From NCBI GenBank assembly GCA_019308705.1, contig JAFDHW010000040.1:1-15649 (forward strand): a stretch of DNA of 15,649 nt. The letters run 5' to 3'. This document shows, piece after piece, positions 1-5,813 of this stretch. The translations under genes and the position numbers were made by a program. Every line of letters starts with the position of its first letter. Position 1 is the first letter of the stretch. Source of the stretch: Deltaproteobacteria bacterium. GTDB lineage: Bacteria; Desulfobacterota; Desulfobacteria; Desulfobacterales; Desulfatibacillaceae. The notes under the pieces are model-generated. The model did not search any database. It was not told the origin of the DNA and worked only from the letters and a program-made list of their open reading frames with translations.

Positions 1-1
1 C

Positions 2-361
2 CGCAAGGCGGCGGAACAGGGATATGTGAATGCCCAATTCAAGCTTGGTCTGGCGTATTTCCTTGGCCAGGGCGTTTCCCAGGACTACGCACAAGCTGCC
101 CAATGGTTCCGCAAGGCGGCGGAGCAGGGTTTGCCAGAGGCGCAATTCATTCTTGGTGTGGCGTATCTCCATGGCCTGGGCGTTCCCCAGGACTACATCC
201 AAGCCCACATGTGGCTGAACCTTGCCGCCAGCCAGGGAATGAAAAAAGCCGCCGAAGATCGCGATAAGCTTTCCCAAAAAATGATCCCCGAGCAAATCGC
301 CAAAGCCCAAAAACTCGCGGCCGAGTGGTGGGAGGCGCACAAAGCAAAGGATGCTAAATAA
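2..361 (+). CDS. Sel1-repeat (TPR-like) protein, C-terminal part; 5' end outside the window
   Basis: Open from the left edge, with 119 residues visible before the TAA at 359-361. It contains Sel1-like repeats of 36 residues: the block RKAAEQG occurs twice (from residue 1 and again about residue 37), each followed by the A-Q-F-x-L-G-x-A-Y-x-x-G-x-G-V-x-Q-D-Y signature. The repeat also shows in the DNA, where a near-identical stretch starts at 1 and again at 109. The last repeat runs into a final half-repeat (AHMWLNLAASQG) and a charged helix, the usual ending of this family. Sel1 repeats form alpha-solenoid scaffolds for protein-protein contact; many bacterial members are secreted or periplasmic, but the signal-peptide region is not in view. 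The partner and role cannot be read from this fragment. It is separate from the aro-trp operon: a strong hairpin and a new promoter lie between them. Confidence 0.9.
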   Translation, partial: RKAAEQGYVNAQFKLGLAYFLGQGVSQDYAQAAQWFRKAAEQGLPEAQFILGVAYLHGLGVPQDYIQAHMWLNLAASQGMKKAAEDRDKLSQKMIPEQIAKAQKLAAEWWEAHKAKDAK

Positions 362-378
362 CCTAAATCCGCGGGCGG

Positions 379-401
379 CCCCGGCAACTCCGTTGCCGGG
401 G
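379..401 (+). terminator. strong hairpin after the Sel1 gene, probable terminator without U-tract
   Basis: A perfect 10-bp stem (379-388 with 392-401, CCCCGGCAAC / GTTGCCGGGG) with a 3-base loop lies 17 bases after the Sel1 stop codon. No T-run follows, so it is not a textbook intrinsic terminator. It could be a weak or Rho-assisted terminator, or a 3'-end stabilising structure. Nothing else recognisable lies between it and the promoter at 525. Confidence 0.55.
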
Positions 402-524
402 CGCGAAGCGCAATAGGATGGTTTTCCATGGCCGTGTATCCTGGATGGTGGATTTGGCGATGGCGGTTGGTGAAGGGCCGGGGGTGCTGGCGGGGGATGG
501 TTTGAGAGGGCGCGAAAATAGTTC

Positions 525-553
525 TTGACATGACCAACCCCAGGCCGTATTCA
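525..553 (+). promoter_or_regulatory. sigma70-type promoter of the aro-trp operon
   Basis: A consensus -35 TTGACA (525-530), an exact 17-base spacer and a -10 TATTCA (548-553, 5 of 6 matches to TATAAT if the fourth T is scored as a mismatch only once; TATTCA differs at positions 4 and 6 in strict scoring). The expected start is about 7 bases downstream of the -10, at or next to A561, which is the first base of the leader-peptide ATG. I see no TrpR-like palindrome overlapping the promoter, so control appears to be by attenuation alone. Confidence 0.78.
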
Positions 554-560
554 GGCATTC

Positions 561-644
561 ATGAGGTACGAACCGATTCATAACGCCTTTGGCGCGAACA
601 ACTGGTGGTGGTGGAACATGGTGCGGGTGCGCCCACGTTCCTAG
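561..644 (+). CDS. trpL: trp operon leader peptide with four tandem Trp codons
   Basis: A 27-codon reading frame, ATG at 561 and TAG at 642-644. The peptide begins MRYEPIHNAFGANN, then has four consecutive TGG codons (603-614, residues 15-18), then NMVRVRPRS. A run of regulatory codons in a short leader ahead of biosynthetic genes is the hallmark of ribosome-mediated attenuation. A ribosome stalled at 603-614 would occlude RNA strand 1 (604-626). A ribosome reaching the stop codon would sit on strand 2 (631-650). No upstream in-frame ATG exists before the TGA at 531. The only Shine-Dalgarno-like bases before the ATG are AGG at 553-555, which would not be transcribed if the start is at 561, so the mRNA may be leaderless. 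An alternative is a non-AUG start (ATT at 576) behind the GAGGT at 563-567; this would keep the Trp run. Confidence 0.9.
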   Translation: MRYEPIHNAFGANNWWWWNMVRVRPRS

Positions 645-650
645 TCCACC
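604..650 (+). promoter_or_regulatory. attenuator 1:2 (pause / anti-antiterminator) hairpin
   Basis: Bases 607-611 (GGTGG) pair with 646-650 (CCACC). Bases 613-617 (GGAAC) pair with 637-641 (GTTCC). Inside, 621-623 pair with 634-636 and 625-626 with 632-633. The 5' strand is the Trp-codon run itself. Forming this hairpin ties up strand 2 and leaves strand 3 free for the terminator. The pairing was worked out by eye; no folding energy was computed. Confidence 0.7.
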
Positions 651-675
651 GGGACAGACATAGGAAACCGCGGGC
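631..675 (+). promoter_or_regulatory. attenuator 2:3 antiterminator hairpin
   Basis: Bases 638-643 (TTCCTA) pair perfectly with 661-666 (TAGGAA). The helix continues outward, past a 2-base bulge (667-668), as 636-637 with 669-670 and, after one mismatch, 631-634 (GCCC) with 672-675 (GGGC). That gives about 12 base pairs. It consumes most of strand 3 (666-676), so it excludes the terminator. Its strand 2 overlaps the 3' side of the 1:2 hairpin, so it also excludes that one. Confidence 0.7.
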
Positions 676-698
676 CGCCCGGCCCGCGGTTCTTTTTT
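666..698 (+). terminator. trp attenuator (3:4 intrinsic terminator)
   Basis: A perfect 11-bp stem, AACCGCGGGCC (666-676) with GGCCCGCGGTT (681-691), with a 4-base loop (GCCC), followed by CTTTTTT (692-698). It starts 22 bases after the leader-peptide stop and ends about 95 bases before aroF. Together with the Trp-rich leader peptide and the competing 2:3 pairing it makes a complete attenuator. The terminated product would be an RNA of about 138 nt. Confidence 0.93.
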
Positions 699-700
699 GG

Positions 701-733
701 AGCCGCGGGGAATTTTCCCTGGCGGCTTTTTTT
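701..733 (+). terminator. second intrinsic-terminator-like hairpin in the leader
   Basis: AGCCGC (701-706) pairs with GCGGCT (722-727). The stem continues as 707-711 with 716-720 past a single bulged G721, closing on a 4-base loop. A run of seven T (727-733) overlaps and follows the stem, then G and TTTT. It begins 3 bases after the U-tract of the attenuator. A competing perfect 10-bp hairpin (717-726 with 740-749) would break it. Confidence 0.65.
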
Positions 734-749
734 GTTTTCGCCGCCAGGG
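717..749 (+). promoter_or_regulatory. hairpin competing with the second terminator
   Basis: CCCTGGCGGC (717-726) pairs perfectly with GCCGCCAGGG (740-749) around a T-rich 13-base loop. It shares its 5' strand with the 3' side of the terminator-like stem at 701-727, so the two cannot form together. It may act as an antiterminator of the second hairpin, or simply protect the aroF mRNA 5' end. Confidence 0.55.
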
Positions 750-792
750 CACGGAGCCGCACAACAAGAGACAAACAGGGAGGAAGCCCGAC

Positions 793-1824
793 ATGCTGGT
801 GGTCATGGCAAAGAACGCGACAAACGAACAGATAGCCGGGGTTCAGGATGCCGTCCGCGCGGCGGGGTTCACGCCCCGGCCCATTCCCGGCGGGGAGCGG
901 GTGGCCATCGGCATCCTGCACAACCAGGGGCCCGTGGACCCATCGCTGTTCTCCTCCCTGCCCGGGGTTTCCCACACCATCCCGGTCACCAAGCCCTTCA
1001 AGCTGGTGAGCCGGGAGTTCAAGCACGAGGACACGGTGGTGGACGTTTCCGGCGTGCCCGTGGGAAACGGCCATTTCACCCTCATCGCCGGCCCCTGCGC
1101 CGTGGAGAGCGAAAAGCAGTGCCTGGCCATCGCCAGGGCGGTCAAGGCCGCGGGCGCGGGCATTTTCCGGGGCGGCGCGTTCAAGCCCCGCACCTCGCCG
1201 TACTCCTTCCAGGGCCTGGGCGAGGAAGGCCTGAAGATCCTGGCCAAGGTGCGCGGGGAAACCGGCATGCCCGTGGTCACCGAGGCCCTGGACACGGCGG
1301 TGTTCGACCTGGTGGAAGCCTACGCGGACATGGTGCAGATCGGCGCGCGCAACATGCAGAACTTTTCGCTTCTGCGCCGGGCCGGGCAGTCCAGGAAGCC
1401 CATTCTGCTCAAGCGCGGCATGTCCTCCACCATCGAGGAATGGCTCATGGCCGCGGAATACATCCTGGAGGGCGGAAACACCGCGGTGGTGCTCTGCGAG
1501 CGGGGCCTGCGCACCTTCGCCATGCACTCGCGCAACACCCTGGACCTCTCCGCCGTGCCCGTGGTGCAGAAGGAAAGCCACCTGCCCGTGATCGCGGACC
1601 CTTCCCACGCGGCCGGGGTGGCGGCCCAGGTGCCGCCCTTGGCCCGGGCCTCCGCGGCCATCGGCGTGCACGGGCTCATGATCGAGGTCCACGACCACCC
1701 GGAAAAGGCCCTTTCCGACGGCGGCCAGAGCCTTTTGCCCGGGCAGTTCGCGGCCCTGGCCAACCAGATGCGCGCCATCCACGAACTGTTGGACCGGCAG
1801 GGCGCGGAAACGGGGGCCCAATGA
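793..1824 (+). CDS. aroF: 3-deoxy-7-phosphoheptulonate (DAHP) synthase, Thermotoga/AroF-beta type
   Basis: A 343-residue cytoplasmic enzyme that condenses phosphoenolpyruvate and erythrose 4-phosphate to DAHP, the entry step of the shikimate pathway. Residues 1-75 form the small ferredoxin-like regulatory domain (MLVVMAKNAT...) of the type I-beta family. The barrel follows with LIAGPCAVES (97-106), FKPRTSPYSFQG (130-141), GARNMQN (184-190), KRGMSSTIEEW (207-217), CERGLRTF (235-242), IADPSHAAG (267-275) and GLMIEVH (294-300). The metal ligands C102, H272, E298 and D309 fall at the positions known for the Thermotoga maritima enzyme. ATG793 is chosen because GGGAGG lies 9 bases upstream and the N-terminus aligns with that family. 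Its stop overlaps the trpE start (ATGA, 1821-1824). It is the first gene after the attenuator, so its expression should follow Trp-tRNA supply. In this family the N-terminal domain usually mediates feedback by an aromatic amino acid; which one cannot be read here. Confidence 0.97.
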   Translation: MLVVMAKNATNEQIAGVQDAVRAAGFTPRPIPGGERVAIGILHNQGPVDPSLFSSLPGVSHTIPVTKPFKLVSREFKHEDTVVDVSGVPVGNGHFTLIAGPCAVESEKQCLAIARAVKAAGAGIFRGGAFKPRTSPYSFQGLGEEGLKILAKVRGETGMPVVTEALDTAVFDLVEAYADMVQIGARNMQNFSLLRRAGQSRKPILLKRGMSSTIEEWLMAAEYILEGGNTAVVLCERGLRTFAMHSRNTLDLSAVPVVQKESHLPVIADPSHAAGVAAQVPPLARASAAIGVHGLMIEVHDHPEKALSDGGQSLLPGQFAALANQMRAIHELLDRQGAETGAQ

Positions 1825-3308
1825 AACTTTCCGCTTTTCCGGACAAGGCCGAATTCCTGGACATGGCCGAAAAGGGCTCCGTGGTGCCCGTGTGCGTGGA
1901 GATCCTGGCGGACACGGAAACCCCGGTGTCGCTGCTCATGAAGCACCAGGACAGCAGCGGCCCGATGTTTCTCCTGGAGAGCGTGGAGGGCGGGGAGCGC
2001 TGGGGCCGGTACTCGTTTTTGGGTACCCGGGCAAAGTACGAGGTCAAGGTGTTTCCCGAAAGCGTTTCCATTTCCGGCACCAGGGGCGAAGAGAGGATCG
2101 AGCATGGCGGGAACCCCACCGCGGCCCTGCGGGACTTCATGGCCCGGTTCATCCCCGTGGCCCAGCCCCGGCTGCCAAGGTTCTGGGGCGGGCTGGTGGG
2201 GTATCTCTCCTACGAGGCGGTCTCGTTCTTCGAGCGCATCGAAAACCGGCTGCCAAGGGACGAACCCCTGGCCCACTTCCTGGTCACGGGCGACCTGTAC
2301 GTGTTCGACAACCTGCGCCACACCCTGACACTGGTTTCCCACGCGTTTCTGGATAACGGCGAGAACCCCGAGGCCCAGTACGACAAGGCCGTGGAGAGGC
2401 TTTGCGCCATGCGCGGGGCCCTGGACCGGCCCGTGCCCCGGCCGGACGCACCCCGGGCCGAACCCGGGCTTGTGCCAAGGGTGGACCCGGAGGACTTCAG
2501 ACAGCGGGTGAAGCGGGTCAAGGAGTATATCCGCGCGGGCGAGATCATCCAGGCGGTCATTTCCCAGTCCTTCGGCCTTTCCCCGGTCGTGGACCCCGTG
2601 GCCCTGTACCGCGCCCAGCGGTACGTGAACCCCAGCCCGTACATGTTCTTTCTGCGGACGGGGGATATGTCCCTGGTGGGGTCCTCGCCCGAGACCATGG
2701 TGCGCCTGGAGAGCGGCACGGCCACCTTGCGGCCCATCGCGGGCACCCGGCCCCGCGGCGCGGACCAGCAGGCGGACCGCGCCCTGGCGGACGAGCTGTT
2801 GGCGGACCCCAAGGAACGGGCCGAGCACCTGATGCTGGTGGACCTGGGCAGGAACGACCTTGGCCGGGTGGCGGCCACGGGCACCGTGCAGGTCACGGAC
2901 CTCATGGTGGTGGAACGCTACTCCCACGTCATGCACCTGGTTTCCAACATCAGCGCGGAGCTGGACGAGGGAAAAGACGGGTGGGACCTTTTGGCCGCCA
3001 CCTTTCCCGCCGGGACCCTTTCCGGCGCGCCCAAGGTGCGGGCCATGGAGATCATCACGGAAATGGAGGACGAGCCCAGGGGCCCCTACGGCGGCGCGGT
3101 GGGCTACGTGTCCTTCACCGGCAACATGGATCTGGCCATTACCATCCGCACGGCCGTGGCCAAAAACGGAAGCATCGTGGTCCGGGCCGGGGCGGGCATC
3201 GTGGCGGACTCGGACCCGGAGTCCGAGCGCGTGGAGTGCGTGAACAAGGCCAGGGCCATCGAGCGGGCCATGCGCCTGGTGTGCGGCGAGGGGAGGGAGA
3301 CGCCATGA
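1821..3308 (+). CDS. trpE: anthranilate synthase component I
   Basis: A 495-residue large subunit of anthranilate synthase. It converts chorismate plus ammonia (delivered from TrpG) to anthranilate and pyruvate, the first committed Trp step. The N-terminal domain carries LLES (51-54), the region where Trp binds in feedback-inhibited TrpE proteins. The C-terminal chorismate-binding domain shows GSSPETMVRLE (287-297), RPIAGTRPRG (304-313), HLMLVDLGRNDLGRVA (336-351), RYSHVMHLVSNI (366-377), FPAGTLSGAPKVRAMEII (395-412) and YGGAVGYVSFTGNMDLAI (423-440). TLSGAPKVRAMEII and the intact N-terminal domain favour TrpE over PabB, and the trp-operon setting supports this. The length is normal. The start overlaps the aroF stop by 4 bases and the stop overlaps the trpG start by 4, so translation is probably coupled on both sides, which suits a 1:1 complex with TrpG. 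Confidence 0.98.
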   Translation: MKLSAFPDKAEFLDMAEKGSVVPVCVEILADTETPVSLLMKHQDSSGPMFLLESVEGGERWGRYSFLGTRAKYEVKVFPESVSISGTRGEERIEHGGNPTAALRDFMARFIPVAQPRLPRFWGGLVGYLSYEAVSFFERIENRLPRDEPLAHFLVTGDLYVFDNLRHTLTLVSHAFLDNGENPEAQYDKAVERLCAMRGALDRPVPRPDAPRAEPGLVPRVDPEDFRQRVKRVKEYIRAGEIIQAVISQSFGLSPVVDPVALYRAQRYVNPSPYMFFLRTGDMSLVGSSPETMVRLESGTATLRPIAGTRPRGADQQADRALADELLADPKERAEHLMLVDLGRNDLGRVAATGTVQVTDLMVVERYSHVMHLVSNISAELDEGKDGWDLLAATFPAGTLSGAPKVRAMEIITEMEDEPRGPYGGAVGYVSFTGNMDLAITIRTAVAKNGSIVVRAGAGIVADSDPESERVECVNKARAIERAMRLVCGEGRETP

Positions 3309-3892
3309 TCCTGGTCATCGACAACTACGACTCCTTTACCTACAACCTGGTCCAGTACCTGCGCATGCTCGGCGAGGAGGTGCTGGTGAAGCGGAACGAC
3401 GAGATCTCCGCACAGGGCGCGATGAACACGGCGCCGGACCGCATCGTGATTTCCCCGGGCCCGGGCGGCCCGGAAAGCGCGGGCGTCACCCTCAAGCTCA
3501 TCGAAAAGGCCGCGGGCAACATCCCCATCCTGGGCGTGTGCCTGGGCCACCAGTGCATTGCCCACGCCTTTGGCGGAACCATCGTTTCCGCCAAATCCCT
3601 CATGCACGGCAAGACCTCCATGGTGGAAGCGGACGGCAAGGGGGTGTTTTCCGGCATCAAGTCCCCCTTCCAGGCCATGCGGTACCACTCCTTGGCCGTG
3701 GAGGAGGCCACCCTGCCGGACTGCCTGGAAATCTCCGCCCGGGCCGAGGACGGGGAGATCATGGGGCTGAGGCACCGGGAGTTTTGCGTGGAGGGAATCC
3801 AGTTTCACCCCGAGTCCATCATGACGCCCGCGGGAAAGCGGATGCTCAGGAACTTCTGCCGCATGGACGGTCATCAACCAAAGGAAGGATGA
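3305..3892 (+). CDS. trpG: anthranilate synthase component II (glutamine amidotransferase)
   Basis: A 195-residue class I glutamine amidotransferase that hydrolyses glutamine and channels ammonia to TrpE. It opens MILVIDNYDSFTYNLVQYL, typical of TrpG/PabA. The oxyanion-loop motif is PGPGGPESAG (51-60). The nucleophile is C79 in GVCLGHQ, and the triad is completed by H168 and E170 in GIQFHPES. It is free-standing, not fused to trpD or trpE. It overlaps trpE by ATGA (3305-3308), and trpD begins 4 bases after its stop. In many bacteria TrpG also serves PabB in folate synthesis; whether this one does cannot be told from the window. Confidence 0.98.
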   Translation: MILVIDNYDSFTYNLVQYLRMLGEEVLVKRNDEISAQGAMNTAPDRIVISPGPGGPESAGVTLKLIEKAAGNIPILGVCLGHQCIAHAFGGTIVSAKSLMHGKTSMVEADGKGVFSGIKSPFQAMRYHSLAVEEATLPDCLEISARAEDGEIMGLRHREFCVEGIQFHPESIMTPAGKRMLRNFCRMDGHQPKEG

Positions 3893-3896
3893 AACC

Positions 3897-4901
3897 ATGT
3901 TCACCGACACCCTGAAAAACCTGGTCGACCGCCGGGACCTGGACGAGGAGCAGGCCAATGCAGCCATGGACGCCATCATGTCCGGCAAGTGCACCGACGC
4001 CCAGATAGGCGCATTTCTGGCCGCCATGGCCGCCAAGGGCGAAACCTTTGCCGAACTGGCCGGCGCGGCCCGGGCCATGCGCAAAAAGGCGGCCCGGATC
4101 CAGGCCACCTCCGGCGTGGTGGTGGATACCTGCGGCACGGGCGGGGACGGGGCCCACACCTTCAACATCTCCACCACCGCGGCCTTCATCGTGGCCGGGT
4201 GCGGGGTCACGGTGGCCAAGCACGGCAACCGCAGCGTCAGTTCCAAGTGCGGCAGCGCGGACGTGCTGAAGGCGTTGGGCGTGCGCCTGGACGTGGCCCC
4301 GGAAGTGGTGGAAGAGGCGGTGAACGAAATCGGCATCGGTTTTTTGTTCGCCCCCACGTTCCACGGCGCCATGCGCCACGCGGCCGGTCCCAGGAAGGAG
4401 CTTGGCATCCGCAGCATCTTCAACATGCTGGGTCCCCTCACCAACCCGGCCGGGGCCAACTGCCAGGTCCTGGGCGTGTACGCGCCCCAGTTCGCCGAGG
4501 CCTTGCGGCTTCTGGGGGCCAAGCGGGCCTTCGTGGTGCACGGCCACGACGGGCTGGACGAAATCACCGTGTGCGGCAAGACCCGGGTATCGGAGCTTTC
4601 CGGCGGCATGATCAGGACCTACGACCTGGACCCGGAAACGCTGCTGGGCCGGACCTACGATTCCCCGGAACTTTCCGGCGGCGGGCCAGAGGAGAACGCG
4701 GGCATCACCCGGGAGGTGCTTTCCGGCAAACCCGGCGCGCGCGCCGACGTGTGCGTGATCAACGCCGCCGCCGCCTTGGTGGCTGCGGGAAAGGCGGAGG
4801 ACTTGGCCGATGGGGTAAAGCTCGCCCGGGAATCCATCGCCGGCGGCGCGGCCATGGACAAGCTGGAAAAGCTGGCTTCCTTCACGTGGGAGAATGCGTG
4901 A
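3897..4901 (+). CDS. trpD: anthranilate phosphoribosyltransferase
   Basis: A 334-residue enzyme that transfers phosphoribose from PRPP to anthranilate, giving N-(5'-phosphoribosyl)anthranilate. The helical N-terminal domain (about 1-70) is followed by the PRPP-binding glycine-rich loop DTCGTGGDGAHTFNIST (77-93) and KHGNRSVSSKCGSADVL (108-124), both diagnostic. Further on are GPRKELGIRSIFNMLGPLTNPA and VVHGHDGLDE. The start at 3897 follows the trpG stop by 4 bases and has AAGGAAGG (3881-3888) as Shine-Dalgarno. The stop TGA is at 4899-4901. The length matches the family. It is the last gene before the 258-base gap and so ends the first coupled block of the operon. Confidence 0.98.
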   Translation: MFTDTLKNLVDRRDLDEEQANAAMDAIMSGKCTDAQIGAFLAAMAAKGETFAELAGAARAMRKKAARIQATSGVVVDTCGTGGDGAHTFNISTTAAFIVAGCGVTVAKHGNRSVSSKCGSADVLKALGVRLDVAPEVVEEAVNEIGIGFLFAPTFHGAMRHAAGPRKELGIRSIFNMLGPLTNPAGANCQVLGVYAPQFAEALRLLGAKRAFVVHGHDGLDEITVCGKTRVSELSGGMIRTYDLDPETLLGRTYDSPELSGGGPEENAGITREVLSGKPGARADVCVINAAAALVAAGKAEDLADGVKLARESIAGGAAMDKLEKLASFTWENA

Positions 4902-5159
4902 GAAAATCCAGGGGGAAAGCCGTTTCGGGAATTCCCCGGGCTTTTCCAAACTTTCGGTTTTCTGCTGGCATGTTTTCGGGTTAAAATTGGTTGTTTTTGT
5001 CCTTGGTAAAGGACCTTCTGCAGGAACAACCTTCCGAAATCGGCCACAAAGGCCCGATCAGCCAGGACCGGCAAACCGAGCCGTTTTTTGGGAAAGGGGG
5101 TGTGGGGAACCTCTTTTCCCACCAAAAAGTTTCCCCCACGAAACCGACCAGGAGGCCGC
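4902..5159 (+). promoter_or_regulatory. structured 258-base gap between trpD and trpF
   Basis: This is the only large gap in an otherwise overlapping operon, and it holds no supportable gene. It contains several hairpins. An outer stem GGTTGTT (4989-4995) / AACAACC (5025-5031) encloses GTCCTT / AAGGAC (4999-5004 / 5009-5014). ATCGGCC (5039-5045) pairs with GGCCCGAT (5051-5058) with one bulge. CGGC / GCCG (5069-5072 / 5080-5083) is followed by six T (5084-5089), a weak terminator-like element. An 8-bp stem with one G-U pair runs 5102-5109 / 5115-5122. A lone -10-like TAAAAT (4982-4987) has no good -35. An internal promoter, a processing site or a second attenuator are all possible; none is proven. 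No Trp-codon run is present. Confidence 0.45.
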
Positions 5160-5813
5160 ATGGGCGTGCAGGTCAAGATTTGCGGGATCACGACTCCGAA
5201 CCAGGCGATTGCCTGCGTGGAGGCCGGGGCGCATGCCCTGGGGGTGGTGTTTTATGCGGAAAGTCCACGCTGCGTGGGGCCGGAGGCGGCCCGTCAGATA
5301 TTGGAAGCCGCGGGGCGGTCCATCCGCCGGGTGGGCGTGTTCGTGGACGAGCCCGGGGACATGGTGTTGGAACGGGCAAAGGAGCTTGACCTGGATTTCG
5401 TCCAGTTGCACGGGTCCGAGCACCCCGAGGTGGTGGCGGCCCTGGAGAACGCCGGGGTGCGCGTGATCAAGGCGCTTTTCGCCAACAAAAGCCCGGAGTT
5501 CGCGGACGCGGACAAGTATGAGGCCACGGGATTCTTGCTGGAAAGCGCCGGGGGCGAGCTTCCCGGGGGCAACGCCATGGCATGGGACTGGTCCGCGGCC
5601 AGGGGAGCCGGCGCGGGCAGGCCCGTGGTGCTGGCCGGGGGATTGAACGCGGACAACCTGGCCGAGGCCGTGGCTGCGGCCGGGGTATCCGCGGTGGACG
5701 TGTCTTCGGGCGTGGAACGGGCTCCCGGAGAAAAGGACGTGGAAAAGATACGAGCCTTCCTGGCCGCGGCAAAAGTCTGCCCGGCCGGCAAGGGCGAGGG
5801 GATATTCAAATGA
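5160..5813 (+). CDS. trpF: phosphoribosylanthranilate isomerase, with a variant catalytic acid
   Basis: A 217-residue single-domain beta/alpha barrel that catalyses the Amadori rearrangement of phosphoribosylanthranilate to CdRP. The start [11 protein letters not shown] carries the catalytic cysteine (C8). VQLHG (81-85), [11 protein letters not shown] (156-166) and AVDVSSGVE (178-186) are the standard barrel and phosphate-binding motifs. AGGAGG (5150-5155) lies 4 bases before ATG5160, and no earlier start gives family-like sequence. One departure stands out. The motif usually read as LLD...GG(T/S)G..FDW here reads FLLES (125-129) and [10 protein letters not shown] (135-144), so the position of the general-acid aspartate is E128 and the TG of the loop is NA. 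It is free-standing, not fused to trpC. It opens the second coupled block: its stop overlaps the trpB start (ATGA, 5810-5813). Confidence 0.95.
   Translation: MGVQVKICGITTPNQAIACVEAGAHALGVVFYAESPRCVGPEAARQILEAAGRSIRRVGVFVDEPGDMVLERAKELDLDFVQLHGSEHPEVVAALENAGVRVIKALFANKSPEFADADKYEATGFLLESAGGELPGGNAMAWDWSAARGAGAGRPVVLAGGLNADNLAEAVAAAGVSAVDVSSGVERAPGEKDVEKIRAFLAAAKVCPAGKGEGIFK

Noticed and set aside
1..180. 108-base direct repeat at the left edge as a non-coding repeat element
   Set aside because: It is in frame and is explained by consecutive 36-residue Sel1 repeats of the coding sequence.
500..570. TrpR operator overlapping the trp promoter
   Set aside because: No palindrome resembling the enteric trp operator core (ACTAGT) is present around the -35 or -10.
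561..792. T-box riboswitch or TRAP binding site as the leader control element
   Set aside because: There is no T-box consensus and no series of regularly spaced GAG/TAG triplets. The tandem Trp codons explain the control instead.
732..1820. Long + strand frame through aroF that continues in frame into trpE, as if TrpE had a large N-terminal extension
   Set aside because: The upstream part is an Arg/Gly/Pro-rich out-of-frame reading of aroF. TrpE of normal length starts at 1821 with the ATGA overlap.
4902..5159. A second leader peptide with Trp codons ahead of trpF
   Set aside because: No short frame with a cluster of TGG codons and a suitable start was found; single TGGs only.
4894..5466. 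Open frame bridging the end of trpD, the gap and the start of trpF
   Set aside because: It has no family-like sequence and overlaps trpF in another frame. The gap section is not coding by composition.
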